Positions 11,413 to 24,324 of a DNA stretch of 64,000 nt are shown in pieces. The notes beneath the pieces were generated by a model. It saw only the letters and a list, made by a program, of their open reading frames with translations, did no database searches and was not told the origin of the DNA. How positions within the stretch are numbered: position 1 is the first letter of the stretch; each line of letters opens with the position of its first letter. Made by a program: the position numbers and the translations under genes. The DNA is from Tetrastigma voinierianum (taxonomy: Eukaryota > Streptophyta > Magnoliopsida > Vitales > Vitaceae), in the NCBI GenBank assembly GCA_016808115.1, contig JAEQBH010004670.1, forward strand, positions 1 to 64,000, given 5' to 3'.

Positions 11413-13014
11413 CAAGCAAAGATAGGTCCCATCGACCATTTTTGTATTGGGGAAGCTATTCTTATAGTTACTTTAATTTAGTAAAGTATTTGTTTTGGTG
11501 ACTTACTACTCAAACCTTTTGTATTCCTCACAGTCCTTATTTATACCTTATTCTTTTATGAATAAATAAAAATGGTCATATTTACTTTAAACTGTAGGGA
11601 AATGAATGACAGATCACAGATTAGAAGGTTAAAGTAGGCTTTGTGATCCTTATTGATCCTAAATAAAGGCTTTTCCCCAAGAATGGGCTTGTTGTGTCAT
11701 CAATTCTCCACAAGTAGGTTCCATGACCACTTTAGGACTGGAGAAATATGGGATGACCTAATGAAAAAGTGGCTTCTTGGCCATTGCATTCGTCAACACA
11801 TTGATTTCTCTAAGAGTGTTCTTGTTCCCTCTCTGGATAGGTCCCAAGATTATTAAGATTATTGGGAGAAATATGCGCCTGAGACCAGTTCAACATGGTT
11901 GAGGGGCGGGTTGGCCTTTGGCCCTTCACCTAAATGCTGAGCTTCTTGGGATTTACCGCTCAGATTCCCGGGAGGCTGATTCACATCAGGTTGGGAATGG
12001 GGAGGAAATATCAGGAAATGAATAGGTGGGTATCTAGGCCATTGGGTACCTGAAACTTCCCCAAGCAGGCATGGGGACCAGTTCATGAGAAGTTATCCAC
12101 CTTTTGGGTGAAGAATGGAATGATGAATGGAAAGATCCTTGAATCACTCTAAGATTGAGGAAATAAGCCCTCATTGGAGTAAAGGAAAGTGGGCTTTGTA
12201 GCCACTGCACATTCAAATACAAGGGTTAGAAATGAAGAAAACAAGTTAAAAATCAAGCAATTTGGATAAGGAATGAATTTATACAAGTTCTGATCCTTAG
12301 TTGTGACCCGCGTCCACATTGTTTTGAATTTGTAGTGTAAAGTGCGACCACCAGAGACACTAATGGAAGAATTTTCAGGTGTGGTTGTGACTTAGGTCAT
12401 GACTTCGACACTTTGTTTTCATAATTTTGTAGTGTGGTTGCGACCATAGCACCCTGTGGAAAGGATTTTATAGTGTGGTCATGACCACAACACCCTACGT
12501 GAGGAATTTTACACTATGGTCGCGACCACGGTATTCTTTGGTCGCGACCATGAATCTCTTATGCAACCACTATTTTTAGCATTTCTCAGTGTAGTCACGA
12601 CCCTGTGTGGAGAAATTTGCAGTTTGATCGCGACTACAGTATTCCATGGTTGCGACTATGACCCAAAGAGATGATTAAAGACTATGACAATGGAAGTGGA
12701 TTTAAGAGTTGAAGGGAGTCAGGCGAAGTAGTCCTTTGGCCACGGTTTAGGAAGAGGAGTTTTGGTTTTTATCAAGTCCGTCCCAATGATAATAAATAAA
12801 TAAAGTAGGCCTTATGGCCACCAAATTAAGGGAATATAGCATCCTCAAAAATGTACTTGTCCCAACAGCAACAATCAGTCAAGAAATATTCAAGGTAAAT
12901 GTTTAACAAATATATCCAAGGTAGGCCCTAGTGCCTGCCTTGGTCCCGCTAAGTTCAGCCATGCATGAAGTGCGCTGTGCAAGTGTTTGTCAAACACACA
13001 CATCCAAGGTAGGC
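11413..13014 (+). other. Tat 3' non-coding region, left part
   Basis: Downstream of integrase, with a likely polyadenylation-type AATAAATAAAAATGG at about 11560-11575. Imperfect repeats of a GTAGGC/GTGGGCTTTGTAGCC-like word recur near 11630, 12185, 12810 and 12920. No ORF here is convincing. It is interrupted at 13014 by the Tekay-like element and resumes at 38937, where AGGCCTAGTGCC...CCTTGG continues the same repeat. Confidence 0.65.
12300..12665. repeat. TCGCGA-palindrome array in Tat 3' region
   Basis: Roughly ten spaced copies of GGTCGCGACC and its variants (GGTTGCGACC, GGTCATGACC, GTCACGAC), with a looser repeated context of AATTTTACAGTGTGGTCGCGAC-type words. Intact palindromes are at about 12520-12555. 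The variants are what CpG-to-TpG/CpA decay of TCGCGA would give. Confidence 0.75.
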
Positions 13015-14837
13015 TGTAATACCCCAAAATTATACAGTAGTTATTACATTTTAGAGGTATAATAAAGTAAATTGTATTTTTCAAAAAATTTAAGTGCTAA
13101 ATGTGAAAAAAGAACATAGCAAGGATTTTTAAAAGAAGTAAATTTGATAATGGTAAAATGTCAAATTAGGGACTTAGAGTCATTAAGTTAAGATTATGTT
13201 ATTATAGAAATTTGAATAAGTTGACTTGCAAATTAATAGGGAATTGGAGGACTAAAATGCAAGGGCCAAAAATATGGAATTAAAAGAGTAAAGCCAAACA
13301 TGGCCTTATAACAAATGAGATAAGACCAAAATGTGTCTTTGAATGAGGGAGGATTTGATTTTCGACAAAGTGAGAGCTAAGGCATCCATTAGAGGAGAAA
13401 GAAGACCATTTTTTTTTTTTTTGGTGTGTTTGTTCTCATTTCAAGGTTCCACTTGTTCAAGTAAAGTGAAGAAGAAAGGAAGAAGAAGTAAAGAAGAAGA
13501 ATCAAGGTTAGAAAACTATCCTAACTCATCATTTGTCTATGTTGGTGTTAGGAAAAACCCTAACTCTTCGCATATTTTATTTTTGGTTGGTTTGAGGTTG
13601 TTTTGATGGTACTGGGTTGTTTGGAAGTGTTTATGGTTAAAGACGAAGTGTAAAAGAGATGCATAGGTTTTAGGGATTTTGTCAAAGTTTTCCTAAAACC
13701 CACTGTTTTTGTGTTTTGGCCATAACATGGCCTACAAATCCACCAGTGGATGGTTCAAGTACCAGAGATGGTGCTTAAAACTCATGGCTAAAAATTTCTA
13801 GAAGAAACAGAGACCTAAATCAGTCCAGAAAGAGCAGTAATTTTGGTGTTTCAGAGACGGACCAAAATAGAGTCGAAAATACGAAATTTCTAGGTTGTGT
13901 CGTGTTTTGTGTTTTGGCCATAACTTGGCCATTAAACCTCCAAATTGAGTTATTCAATTTTTTGTGTAATCTAGACTTCTTTTAGAATAAGTCTCAAGAA
14001 GGAAGTATAATCAAATTCGGCCCCTATGGTGCCCATAAAATTTTGAAACTTGAATCTAAGCTTAAAGGTAAGCTTCTAGGTTTATCCTCTTATTTTGATA
14101 TAGTCTTGGTGTTTGGGTCATAAGTTGAGTTTACTCATAAGGTGAGTGTTTCAAATTTACATGAAATCCTAGACTTTTGGGAAACCAACTTTGCTAGAAA
14201 TAAATTTTGTGTAAAATGGATATGACAGATAAATTATAGGGAAATTATCTTTATTCAATTTCCCCATAACCTATTTTCTTGTACTAGCCATAACTTGGCC
14301 TCCTGACCTCCAAATTGGATGATTCTAGTTGGGAAGAACCTAAAGTGAGTCTACAAAGTAGAAGTGTAAGAAGCAATTATGACCCTAAGTCCTCTATTTT
14401 TTAGACTGAAGTGAAGATATGGGGTTTGATTTCTTAACATGGGTAGGTTCTGTATTTTGGCCATAAGTTAAGTTATAATGATCCAAATGAGATGATTTCA
14501 TTTTCTACTAAAAATAGACTCATAGAATTACAGCTTTCATGAAAAGAAGTTGGGTAAAATATGTCTCCTTTTTCCTGAAATTGTACAATGATAGTAGTGA
14601 AAATATGTTTGTGGGTGAAGTAGAACATTTCCCATAATTGGACCTCTTTGGCAAAAATGCATTGTTAATGCATGATAGTTATGATTTGAACATGTTGATA
14701 TGTATGAAGAAATTATGGTTATAAGAATTGACTTGGAAAATAATTTGAATGAGGTTAGACCTCTATAAAATGTTTTGAATCACATATAATTATATGCTTA
14801 CTTAAGACCAGATAGTGAATAAATAGAGACTAATGCT

Positions 14838-14930
14838 ATGACACTTTTGATTAGTGCTACAACACTTCTGTTTAGTGCTTCAGCACTCTTGATTAGTGCT
14901 ATAACCTCTGTTCGGTGCTTGGCCTCCTAC
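14838..14930. repeat. 21-bp minisatellite, 5' LTR copy
   Basis: Four to five degenerate copies of a 21-bp unit of the type AGTGCTACGACACTCCTGTTT. The matching position of the 3' LTR (37968-38108) holds seven better-conserved copies. Confidence 0.8.
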
Positions 14931-15171
14931 TCTTATATATACCTACGGGTACTTAGCATGCAGTGTACATTATTCATTCTTACTAGTATATGCAGACAAA
15001 CATTTATATGAAAAGTATATGAATAAGGACTAGTATGCTTATAAAAATAAGAATTTAAGATGCATCGACATATACGTGCCGTCTTGTAGTGTACCTCGGG
15101 TACCTTGCAATTTAATTATAGGATATGTACTCCTACGGGAGAGATGAATATGATGACCCACAAAGGATACG

Positions 15172-15176
<5 letters not shown>

Positions 15177-15225
<49 letters not shown>
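15177..15225. repeat. (GT)n(TA)n microsatellite in 5' LTR
   Basis: An uninterrupted GT run followed by a TA run. The 3' LTR has only TA repeats at the same place (38370-38396). Confidence 0.95.
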
Positions 15226-15779
15226 GAAACCTGATAAGCATGAAAATGGTTAAATATAATTACCTAAAATAATATCGCATGCTTGTTTACTATATTTGAT
15301 AATAGTTATAAGTGGTTTTGTTTTTATGTATTTTCCTCACTAAGTTATAAGCTTAACATAGGTGTTTAATCTATGTAGGTGCTAAAGAATTTGTCAGGGA
15401 CACCCTACGTTCGTTAAGGCCAACACAGCCTTAGGAGTCCCCCTTCGTAGGACCCTATTCTTTTTGTAATAGAAGTGGTTGTGTAATTTTTTTATTTTTT
15501 TATTTTTTTTTTGTTATTGTGAAACTTGTATTGATACAAGTAATTTTTTTTAGACTCAAACATATGTACAGGACTTTTTAAACACCACTATGGTGGTAGT
15601 TTTACTTGGTTATATATATTTTGCAGTCTTGAATTTTATAATTCGGACTTTTGAAGTATGATTATGTCGTGTAATTTTTGTAGAGTTGTTCTCAATAATT
15701 TGCCAAGCGGGTTCTGGTCTCAACTGCGTGGCTGGCGTCCCTCGCTGCCATAGTTATGGGGGAAGGCGTTACAATTTAG

Positions 15780-15791
15780 TGGTATCAGAGC
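15780..15791 (+). promoter_or_regulatory. Primer-binding site (initiator-Met tRNA) of Tekay-like element
   Basis: TGGTATCAGAGC, the sequence complementary to the 3' end of plant initiator methionine tRNA, begins six bases after the 5' LTR. It would prime minus-strand DNA synthesis. Confidence 0.9.
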
Positions 15792-15887
15792 CTAGGTTCA
15801 GGCGTTTCTGGAATAGTTCATAAGTTAGAAGTGTATGTGTATAGTATTGTGTTGGCCTAATGCGGATGTTCTTATTTTTTGAATAAG

Positions 15888-16774
15888 ATGGATCAACCCT
15901 AGAACCCTATTGAAGAGGTTGCTGAAAGTGTTAACCCCGAGGAGCAAGGGTTGCTCGGCTTGATCTTACGAATCAATCAGAAGTGAAAGCAATGTCCCTA
16001 ATGAGCCAACATAAGCTTTGTTAAAGATATCTCAAGATATGACTCGGGTTTTGGAAAGGTTGACATCTCATAAAGCTCTAATAGATATGGTGAGAAGATA
16101 TGGGGTGGAAGAATTTCATGGGACAAGTTTGGAAGAATCTGATAAAGCCGAGTATTGGCTTGAAATGGATTCAAGAATGGAGGGTAGGAATGCCCTCCGC
16201 AGCAAAGTAGCATGTGCGGTCGCACAAAGTGGGAACATGATTGAGTGGAAGCTTGTCTTGAGGCGTCCAAGGTTTTCAAACCCTATGCCTTGAGATTTAT
16301 TTGTCCAAGAGTTAGAACCCAGAAGTATGTCACCGATAATAATACAAGGAGGCGAATGAAAGTAATTTATGAATTTGAAGCAAAGAAGCATATTAGTGGC
16401 TTAGTACGAAAAAGAATTCAGCCATGTTAACAAGTGTGCTCGATCGGTTCTCATGAAGCATTTCAGTGTAGGTGATTGAGGATGGACTGACCAGTCTATT
16501 AAGAATGTTGCTTTGTGACTTCTCTCCAGCAGTGAATTTTTATCGGTTAATTACGAGAGTTGCTATAAAGGTGGAGAGGTCTGTAGCAAGTAGCAAAGAT
16601 AGGTTTCAGAAGAAGAAGTTTTCAAGAGGAGCTTCTTTCTCCTCAGGTAAAAGAGCTAGAGAATGTTAAGATAAATCAGTGTGTCGTTCTATTGTGGGGA
16701 AGACAAAGGGCTTGGTGACACCTAGTTACGCGAGCATGTCCTGGGACAGAAAGAAAACCAGGGAATACCCTCAT
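15888..16774 (+). pseudogene. gag: Tekay-like gag, broken and interrupted
   Basis: The probable start ATGGATCAACCC is at 15888, about 100 bases after the PBS, but the fifth codon is a stop. Conserved gag segments follow in shifting frames: RYGVEEFHGTSLEESDKAEYW (16096-16158), FKPYALR and CPRVRTQKYVTDNN (about 16270-16345), EFEAKKHISGLVRKR (16371-16415), and DLSPAV-like/VERSVASSKDRFQKKKFSRG (about 16520-16640). The C-terminal zinc-knuckle region is cut at 16774 by the copia element and resumes at 29203. It would encode the capsid/nucleocapsid protein. Confidence 0.8.
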
Positions 16775-18463
16775 TGTTATGAGTGCTATAAAGGCAATCG
16801 CCATTAGCACTTATTGTATACGCATATTTATTTAATATGTGAGAAGCTATTTAAGTAATTCGATTATTCATCGTTCAATTGATATAGATCTTCAATCAAA
16901 TTAATGAAGTCCATGATATATAAAATAGCATGAAGGAAATCATGATGGGATCATGATAATAAGATTCCTATCATGTGCAATTATGTTTGTGTAAATTATC
17001 CCTAGTAATAGGATCATGAGAAATTAGACATTGTTGATCGAGCAGGTTAGCACATGTCATGCTCTGGTGGATCAAGCAGTAGATCTTATAAACTGTGATC
17101 AAGAGTTGGCATGTGGATGCTTGCTAAGAGTAGCTAAGTACATCGGAGACCTATAATGAGACAATCATATGGATCATCTATTTAAATGTAGATGATTGTC
17201 TCATCATAGCAATGGTGCAAGTATCCTTAGACTTGAGGTGCTCAAGGATATCTTGGATGTTAATCTTATCCTTTGACCTTAATCCACGTTGCCTCTTAGG
17301 GGGTCCCTCATTGGATGAGGATTGGGTATAGTTTGAGGTGTTCGGAGGTAAATGAGTAGCCCGACATAGGATTAAGCCACTCCCCCGATAAAGGGAGAGA
17401 GTATACCTGGCGCAACGTCGGAATCGTTCTTTTGGGAGTCTGGCGGAGTGAATGTCTTGAGAATGTCTTGAGTGCATAAGGTTAAGTGATGAATGCGGAA
17501 TGAAGATAAATATCACTTGGGCTAGGTGTGGCATATGCTTGAGTCTAATTAGAGCTACCTGATTATCCATGCTGCGAACCAAGTAGGGTATGGTTTGTTG
17601 AAAGAGGACAAATTAACGCGATGTTGTCTATAGGGAAGGTATACGATCGGACCGCTAACTCTCGGTCATTAGGGGGTCACTGATGTGTTGCTACAGATAC
17701 CAATCTTGACTTGTAGTGCTTCAATAGTTGAATCGAGTGGTCAACATAGCAAGGAAACCTAATGGGTCACACACTTAGAAGAGTGTGATTTGATATAAGC
17801 AGTTTGGATGTGATCGAATATGAGGGAATGATTCTCATTAATGAAATGTCACGGGATTAGTGGAATCTCTGGATCGATAACCCTCACTTAGAGAGATAAT
17901 AGGTTTGGGCTTGTACCTCGGCTTTGAGCCGTGTGGGAACTCGCCATAACACATAGGGATGCGTGTAACCTATCATTACTTAGAGTGAGGGGCATTTTGG
18001 TCTTTTCAAATGATGGGGTTTTCCTATAAATAGAATGTTATGGAAACCCTAGATTGATTGATGCTCCTTTCGAGAGAAAAGAGAGTTCATGAGAAAAAGC
18101 TAAGTTTGTGCTCTCATCTCAAAGAAGGTGTTCTAGAGATTGAGAGACCCGGGTTTTAGCTTCCTCTTTGGATTGGGACTTGGCTAGCACTGGAACCCTT
18201 TCCGAGACCATTGCCTTGGAGGTTGTCGGCTTCACTCTTCGTGTGGATACTGTTAGAACGACCTAGGACGGTTTGCTTCGATTACCAAGGCGCCCCGACC
18301 ACCGAGGCTGGTTTTTGGAACCGACACAAGGTAATCCTACACCCTTCTCTTTGTTATAGAACTAGTTTTGATCCTACTAGGGGTCCTGGGATGGGTTTTT
18401 GTTGGGATTTTTTTTTGTATTTCTGCTACTACTAGCAAGTGTTGCCACCCACGAAACCCTTCA
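16775..18463 (+). repeat. 5' LTR of copia element
   Basis: TG start at 16775 and TTCA end at 18463, one base before the PBS. It aligns with 27626-29197, including GATCATGATAATAAGATTCC (16949 and 27779) and the terminal GTTGCCACCCA-GAAACCC. A TATA-like CCTATAAATAGAA at about 18023 probably marks the promoter. Confidence 0.82.
18020..18036 (+). promoter_or_regulatory. Putative TATA box of copia LTR
   Basis: CTATAAATAGAA lies about 440 bases before the LTR end. The 3' LTR keeps TTTATAAATAGAAA at about 28780-28793. Position and conservation in both LTRs suggest the core promoter. Confidence 0.6.
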
Positions 18464-18464
18464 G

Positions 18465-18476
18465 TGGTATCAGAGC
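18465..18476 (+). promoter_or_regulatory. Primer-binding site (initiator-Met tRNA) of copia element
   Basis: TGGTATCAGAGC starts one base after the LTR end TTCA. Confidence 0.9.
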
Positions 18477-18689
18477 AACCTTGTGTGCATCAAAAGCGGT
18501 TTAATGTTGAGAAGTTGTGGTTTTATTGCCCGTGTTTTCAAATTTTGAAAATGAGATTTTTAGTATGAAAAGGGTTTAGATCAGTGTTGTTCACGAAGTA
18601 TATGGTCATGAGATGATCTAGGATGATTAATATGAAGAAGGAACAACTTGGAAGTGTGTAAAAGTCCCAAAGATTAGATTTTTGTAACT

Positions 18690-19085
18690 TTCTCGTCGCT
18701 TGAAAACCCAGCAACATTGCGACATTCGTGTCCAACGTCGCAACGTTGCTCATAAATTTCCAGTAACATCGCGATGTTGGCACCCAACGTCGCAACGTTG
18801 TTCATCCGAACCAAGAAAGTCGCGACGTTTCGATGTTGCAACGTGACGTGATGTGACGTGACATGACATGATATGACATGATGTGACCTAAAAGCGATGA
18901 CTCATGGCGATTTGAGTCAAACACCCCAGCGTCCGCGACTTTTTGGCGTCTGACGTTCCAAATCGTGACAAGCGTTCAGCGATCATGGCGTGGTGACATC
19001 GTGTGTCATAGCGTAGGGCGTGCCAGCGTCGCGGCGTCCGCGGCGTTCGGCGTCGTGGCGTTCGATGTCATAGCGTCCGCACGGC
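18690..19085. repeat. TCGCGA/AACGTCGCAACGTT array in copia leader
   Basis: Just downstream of the PBS there is a dense run of palindromic words: AACGTCGCAACGTTG, AACATCGCGATGTTGG and GTCGCGACGTTTCGATGTTG. A GACGTGATGTGACGTGAC stretch follows, then more CGTCGCGGCGTCCGCGGCG-like sequence. The block is far more CpG-rich than anything near it, and its core words match the arrays at 12300, 58940 and 62335. Confidence 0.75.
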
Positions 19086-20780
19086 GTTAAGGGTATTGGT
19101 GCATATTCATTATGTTTCTTGCATGGTTTGCCTGAGGATTGAACACACTATTCTTATGAGTTTGAAATAGAAGTAATGCGAGTTAAAACTGAACCGTTCG
19201 ACTTTAATTACAGAATCATGGATTTGAAAAACCATGTTGAAATTACCTAGAAATTTGGGCAAAATACGTCCTTTTGGAAAAATTATGGTTCAAAGTGTTG
19301 AATCGGAATAATGGTTCAAGGTTCAGACCTGATAGGGTTTTAAATAGGGTTTATGATTGAGGGTGGAATGGGGCTGTGTGATTAAGATATTGAGATCAGT
19401 TTGTTCAAGTGTTGAATAAAAGTTGTTGTTCAAGTGTTGAATGAAAAGGATGTAGGACAAATTTAGTTCAAGTGTTGAATTGAGGTCATTGTTCAATTGT
19501 TGAACAAAACTAAATGGATCATTTTTTTATTTCAAATGTTGAAAAACCTTTAATGTGCTTTTGAAATCATCGGGTACCATTACCTTCAACTTTCGATGGA
19601 TTGCGTTAGAGAATGCATGTTTAAGGGTGTATGTTAGCATGATGAATGATTATGGACTTTGCCTAATGGTGATTGAGCATACTGCATTTGATTATTATTT
19701 CTTTTTGGATAAATAGGGCTGTGTGTCCCTGCCTCTCTCTAATGTCTCTATGTACTTCTCTTCTCATCTAAATCCCCCTCAAATGTAACTTGAGGCTATT
19801 CTTATTAAATGTATGTAATTAGATTACACGGGATTAGGATAAGTTATTTGAGATGAAAGGGAGAAAGAAGTATGGAGAAGGATCAAGAAAGAAGACCTTG
19901 AAGATTATAAATTTGATTTATTTTAAGGGGTTGTAATAATCATGCATATCCCTAGGTTTGACCTAGTCAATTCCATTATGGCTCATGGAATTGATTTTAG
20001 GATGTCCATAATCATGCCATATAGTTAGAGTAACTATCCTTATAATTTCATGAGATCAATGGATAATGCATGCTAATGAAATGGATGAGACTTAAATAAA
20101 GAAAACCCTCCATTATAAATATTAAGGCTAACGTCTCCCACTAATATGGTGTGAGAGCGAGAGTTACTTTTTTTGGAGATTGAGGTTGTTAGGTAAACCA
20201 GAGCCTTCCTCCCGCAGGCATGTTCACATCCAGCCTGGAAATGAGTTTTCCTATTAAGTAGACCATTATGAGTAGACTCATTGTGTTAGGTAAACCCAAG
20301 GTTAATGATGGATAGAGGCATAGCCAGATAAGTATACATAAGATGTACCGCGTATCATTGGTTGATAACCTAGTGATAGTGCACAAATCAACGATTGGTA
20401 ACCTTGGATTCGATAGTTAGCGTGATTGCAGGTGGATAATTGTTATACAGATGACTTGTTGGGTAAAGCTGAGGTCCTTTCACAGTGATATTGGATTCCT
20501 TGAATTGCGTAAAGTGCAGTTGGTATGAACAAGGATACCTACCTTTTTGACCCGAGATAGCTTGTTGGGTAAACCCAGGTGATTCTCTGTGATATAGGAT
20601 ATCGACCCGCTAGGAGAACCTCCATATAGGTTCTCTTGGATCAATAGCGAGGGCTATGGATTCGCAATAAAATAGTGGGAGCCATAATGCGTGATTATCA
20701 AGCCGTAATAATTATGCATTTTTAAGTCTGATCCTAACATAATCTCTTTTACATCCCCTAGGTTTAGCAAAGATCAAACC
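19086..20780 (+). other. Long copia leader with repeated TTGTTGGGTAAACCC words
   Basis: No ORF of note. A word near GTTGTTAGGTAAACCC-AGGT recurs at about 20187, 20284, 20456 and 20571, each followed by partly similar text. At 19395-19545 the word GTTCAAGTGTTGAAT recurs several times. This looks like a long untranslated leader before gag. It could also hide a small unrecognised insertion. Confidence 0.5.
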
Positions 20781-21480
20781 GTATCGATAAATGTAGGCAT
20801 ACTGACAATCGATGACAAAATATTGTGGGGCTAGCCTACAGAATTGTACAAGAGGTGAGAATGGTTCTCAATGAAGAAGAATTGGCTTATGTCCATTACT
20901 AAGCAATCCTGGATCCCAAGCTAGCGATGCACTGAAAGTGTTAGGAGGGCATATCGAAACTACTTAGTTTGATGAGTGCGAGGCGGGGTTGATGTGATTA
21001 CACCTCATTATACAGGTTTCTGGCTGGTATAAATTTGGGGATCATATTCCATAGTATGCCATCTAAGGGAACATTATAATGCTGATGAATGGTTCAAAGT
21101 CCTGTAGCTTGTTTTTAATTCCAAGATGGAAGTGGAGGCGATCTCAGTCTGATATCTGTGTAGATGTAATCACATTAAGAGAATTTGGATCAATTGGGTC
21201 ATTGGTGCATCCTAAATTGAGTATAGGCTTGGTCTGGCAAGGTTACCGATAGTTTTGCATAGTTTGTGCTTGACTGAGATGGTTCATAAAGTACCTACCA
21301 TGTACTCAGATTGATCGCGTGCTCCGAATAATCGTGAGGAAAGATGGCAAGGAAGAAGAGCAAAGAGACTACCCAAAGGGACTTCTTCAAAGGTATTTGC
21401 TTCCATTGTGTAAGATGGCCATTGGAAGAGGCGCAAGTCCCTACGCAATTAGAAGAGCAAGGTGGCATGTGATGCACCAT
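20781..21480 (+). pseudogene. gag: Copia gag, broken
   Basis: Degraded gag/capsid region. Segments such as VRMVLNEEELAYVHY (about 20855-20900) and ILDPKLAMH match the N-terminal gag of plant copia elements. It ends in a zinc-knuckle remnant where KGICFHC at about 21388-21408 is followed by a degraded H-x4-C (the GHWKRNC position). Many stops are present. Confidence 0.7.
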
Positions 21481-22174
21481 CTTCTTCGGTATTTATGTAT
21501 AAACTAAGTTTATCTTTGTTTCTCTTAACAACATATGGGTATGCGATACCAGCTATGGCTCATACATATGGTTTTGATATCACGGGCCTTGGGGGCGATC
21601 ATGGGAAGCTCAGAAAGGAGAGTCAAACCAGCAACAAAGTAGTAATGGTGCAGAGTTGCGGCTGTTGCCATTAGGGACTTATGTTTTGAACCTCCTTGTG
21701 TTTTTGTTTAAATTTGGAGAAGATTGCTATACAAACATTGATGAAAAACAATATTTTGGTTTCATGTTTTAAATAAAAAGGGGTTTTGTGTAATTTTGTG
21801 ATAAAGGTTGTTACATTATGATGTCGATTATGCTGGTGGAACATTAAAGCAATGGGACTTACATATTGGATATGTTCATTCCAAATTAAAAGTTAAGCGA
21901 CAATAAGGGGACCAAGAGAGATAATCTTAAATCATCTCACACTTTAGCATTATGCTTCGCTGCCAAATGAAACACATGGTTGCATTGCAGTTGTGGTAGG
22001 TAGCTTAGTGTCATTTGATTAGCCAGATCGAATTTTGACAAATTTGTGAATCTTACTTGTTAGGCAAAGATAGGATTGCCTTTAGGGAAAGTGTGAATGA
22101 TAAAGCGGACTATTAGACCTAATACATCTGGAGTAATGTGTGGGGTCACATGCGTGCATGCGGAAGGTAGTTTT
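21481..22174 (+). pseudogene. pro: Copia protease and GAG-pre-integrase region, broken
   Basis: After the knuckle comes a GIYVI-NLS-like segment, then VCDTSYGSYIW at about 21541-21575, the copia protease active site with DTG changed to DTS. VNLQVGNGAKV- and GTYVLNLL-like segments follow (21600-21710). Near 22050-22170 a GAG-pre-integrase tail reads LLGKDRIAFRESVNDKAD, then a degraded HTDVCGPM-like segment. The ORF is cut at 22174 by the solo LTR and resumes at 25184. Confidence 0.75.
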
Positions 22175-23954
22175 ATAACACCCCAAAATGTACTGTTAGT
22201 TTTTCGACATGTTTGGGAATATATTAAAAAGCTAAATAGAAATTTTAGGAAACTAAAGCAAGAGACCTAGGAAGGAATAATGAGACAAGGGTAAAGTGGT
22301 CATTTACAGTGGAGGACATAAAGACATAAAACAATAAGGTTATATACAATTATGGAATTTGAGAGAAAGATAAGATTTAAAGTATAATATGTATAAGTTA
22401 GATTGAGAATAATAAAGAGAGAAATGACCTAAATGCAAAAATGAGAAAAAGAATTAAAAATAAAGGCGAACATGGCCTTTCAAGTGGATAATATCAATTA
22501 ACATTCTATATTTTGGAGACCGAAAACCATAGAGAGAGAAGGGAAAGAAAGAAGAGGAAGGAAGAGAGAAGAGAGAGAAGAAGAATAAAGGAAGAGCAAG
22601 GTATGGATTATGGCTATGGATCTTTGGATTTTGTATGGAACTTTGTATAGATTTGTATGATGTGTTTGTGTGGGTTATTAGTTTGTAAAAACACAACAAA
22701 ATAAGTATAGGATCAAAGTATGGAATCCTCCTGAGGTTGGATTCATGGATTAGAATGCAAGTAATTGAGTTAGGGTTTGAAAAAACCTAACAAATCTGTG
22801 TTTAGTATGTGTATGGATTATGACCCACTTGCTAAGAGTTGTTTTAGGGAGTAATTCATGAAGGTTTTGAAGAAACATATGTATTGAAAGATGATTTAGG
22901 TACCAGTCTAGAGGTTACAAGATGAATGGGTGGTTTTGATGTGTATATAGAGTATTGAGTTGATTTGGGTAGCAACATATGGAAAAATGGGAGAAAAACC
23001 ACCTTTCTGGACAATTTTTGAAGGGTGGTACCGGTACCAAACAGAGTGGTAGGTACCACGTGGTTCAATCCAAGCCCCAGTACCGATCTTAGAGTACCCA
23101 TGCTCTATTTTGGACCAGTGTTAGTATTTTAGCCTTAACTTTCTCATTTCTTATCCTATTTGAGTGATTCAAGTTGCTGGTTAAACTAGACTTCAAGTAG
23201 AACAAAACACCCTGAAATAGGTACCTTCAAATTCTGACTCTGTATTTAAAAATTCAGTCAAAGTGAAATTTATATTCAAACCAATTTACGGTTCAATTTT
23301 GAACATAAGTGATCCCAGTTGTTTAGACATAACTTGAGTTTCGATTGCTTCGATTTAGGTGATTCCAGTTGGAGAAGAATCCTTGGCACCTTAGCTTCAA
23401 AGATGAAAGGCAGTGTCAGATATGGAGTTAAGACCCCTGAAAATGGGTATTTCAAACTGTTCCTTGTGTATAATGGGCAAAATGACTAGTTTGGCATGGA
23501 ATGTCATAACTTGAGTTTGGATGATTCAATTGGAATGATTCCAATTTCCAAGTGAAGTAGATTCATAGAGGAACAAGAATACATGAATGAGGTGTGAATA
23601 CATAGGTGTCATACCGCATAAGTATCTGAAATGTCGAGGAAACAAAACATGAAACAGAAAATATAGAAAAATGAAACATAGCGTATAGATGTGTTCATGA
23701 AACATGAATATGATATGAATTATGAAAACGAACTGAATCATGAACATGAAAATGAAAGACAATGCGTCGCGAACACATAATGTGATTGCTATATATGATT
23801 ACTATCACATATAACTTAAAAGATATGGTCTTAATGATATGAAAATACATGAATGAATGAGTGCATCGTTTCCGACGTTGCTTCGGCACTCCCGGCTAGT
23901 GCTACGGCACTTCATATTTCGCAGGCACGTTTCTGGATCTATTCCATGCAAATC

Positions 23955-24245
23955 ACATTGCTAATTAATGAAAATTGTACGAGATTCAACAACTCGACCA
24001 TTATGAATGTCGATTTCTATAGTATATGTGAGATTGCAATATTGAATGTGATCATTATTGTTAACAATGACAAAATGTGATGATTCAACAACTGAATCTG
24101 TCGTGAATGTCGACTTCTATAGTATATGTGAGATTGCAATATTGAATGTGAGATCACATTGCTACTGAATGACAAACAAGACAGGATTCAACAACTGAAT
24201 CTGTCGTGAATGTCGACTTCTATAGCCATATGTGAAATCACAAAC
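23955..24245. repeat. About 100-bp tandem repeat in solo LTR
   Basis: Three copies beginning GATTCAACAACT at 23983, 24082 and 24185, each followed by GTCGAYTTCTATAG and GAGATTGCAATATTG in the first two. Unique to this LTR copy. Confidence 0.85.
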
Positions 24246-24324
24246 TGAAACGTGAAAAGAAAAAGAAAGAAAATGATTCGAGGCAGTTAGGAGTGAATAG
24301 GAGTAGAGAGGAATACAGAAGAAA

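Larger units (their letters stand above)
13015..15773 (+). repeat. 5' LTR of Tekay-like element
   Basis: Starts TGTAATACCCC, ends GGCGTTACA. It aligns from end to end with 36144-38936. It contains five CATAACTTG-type modules at about 13715, 13916, 14118, 14286 and 14458, a short 21-bp repeat cluster and a (GT)n(TA)n run. The TG...CA termini and the PBS six bases after the end set the boundaries. Confidence 0.88.
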
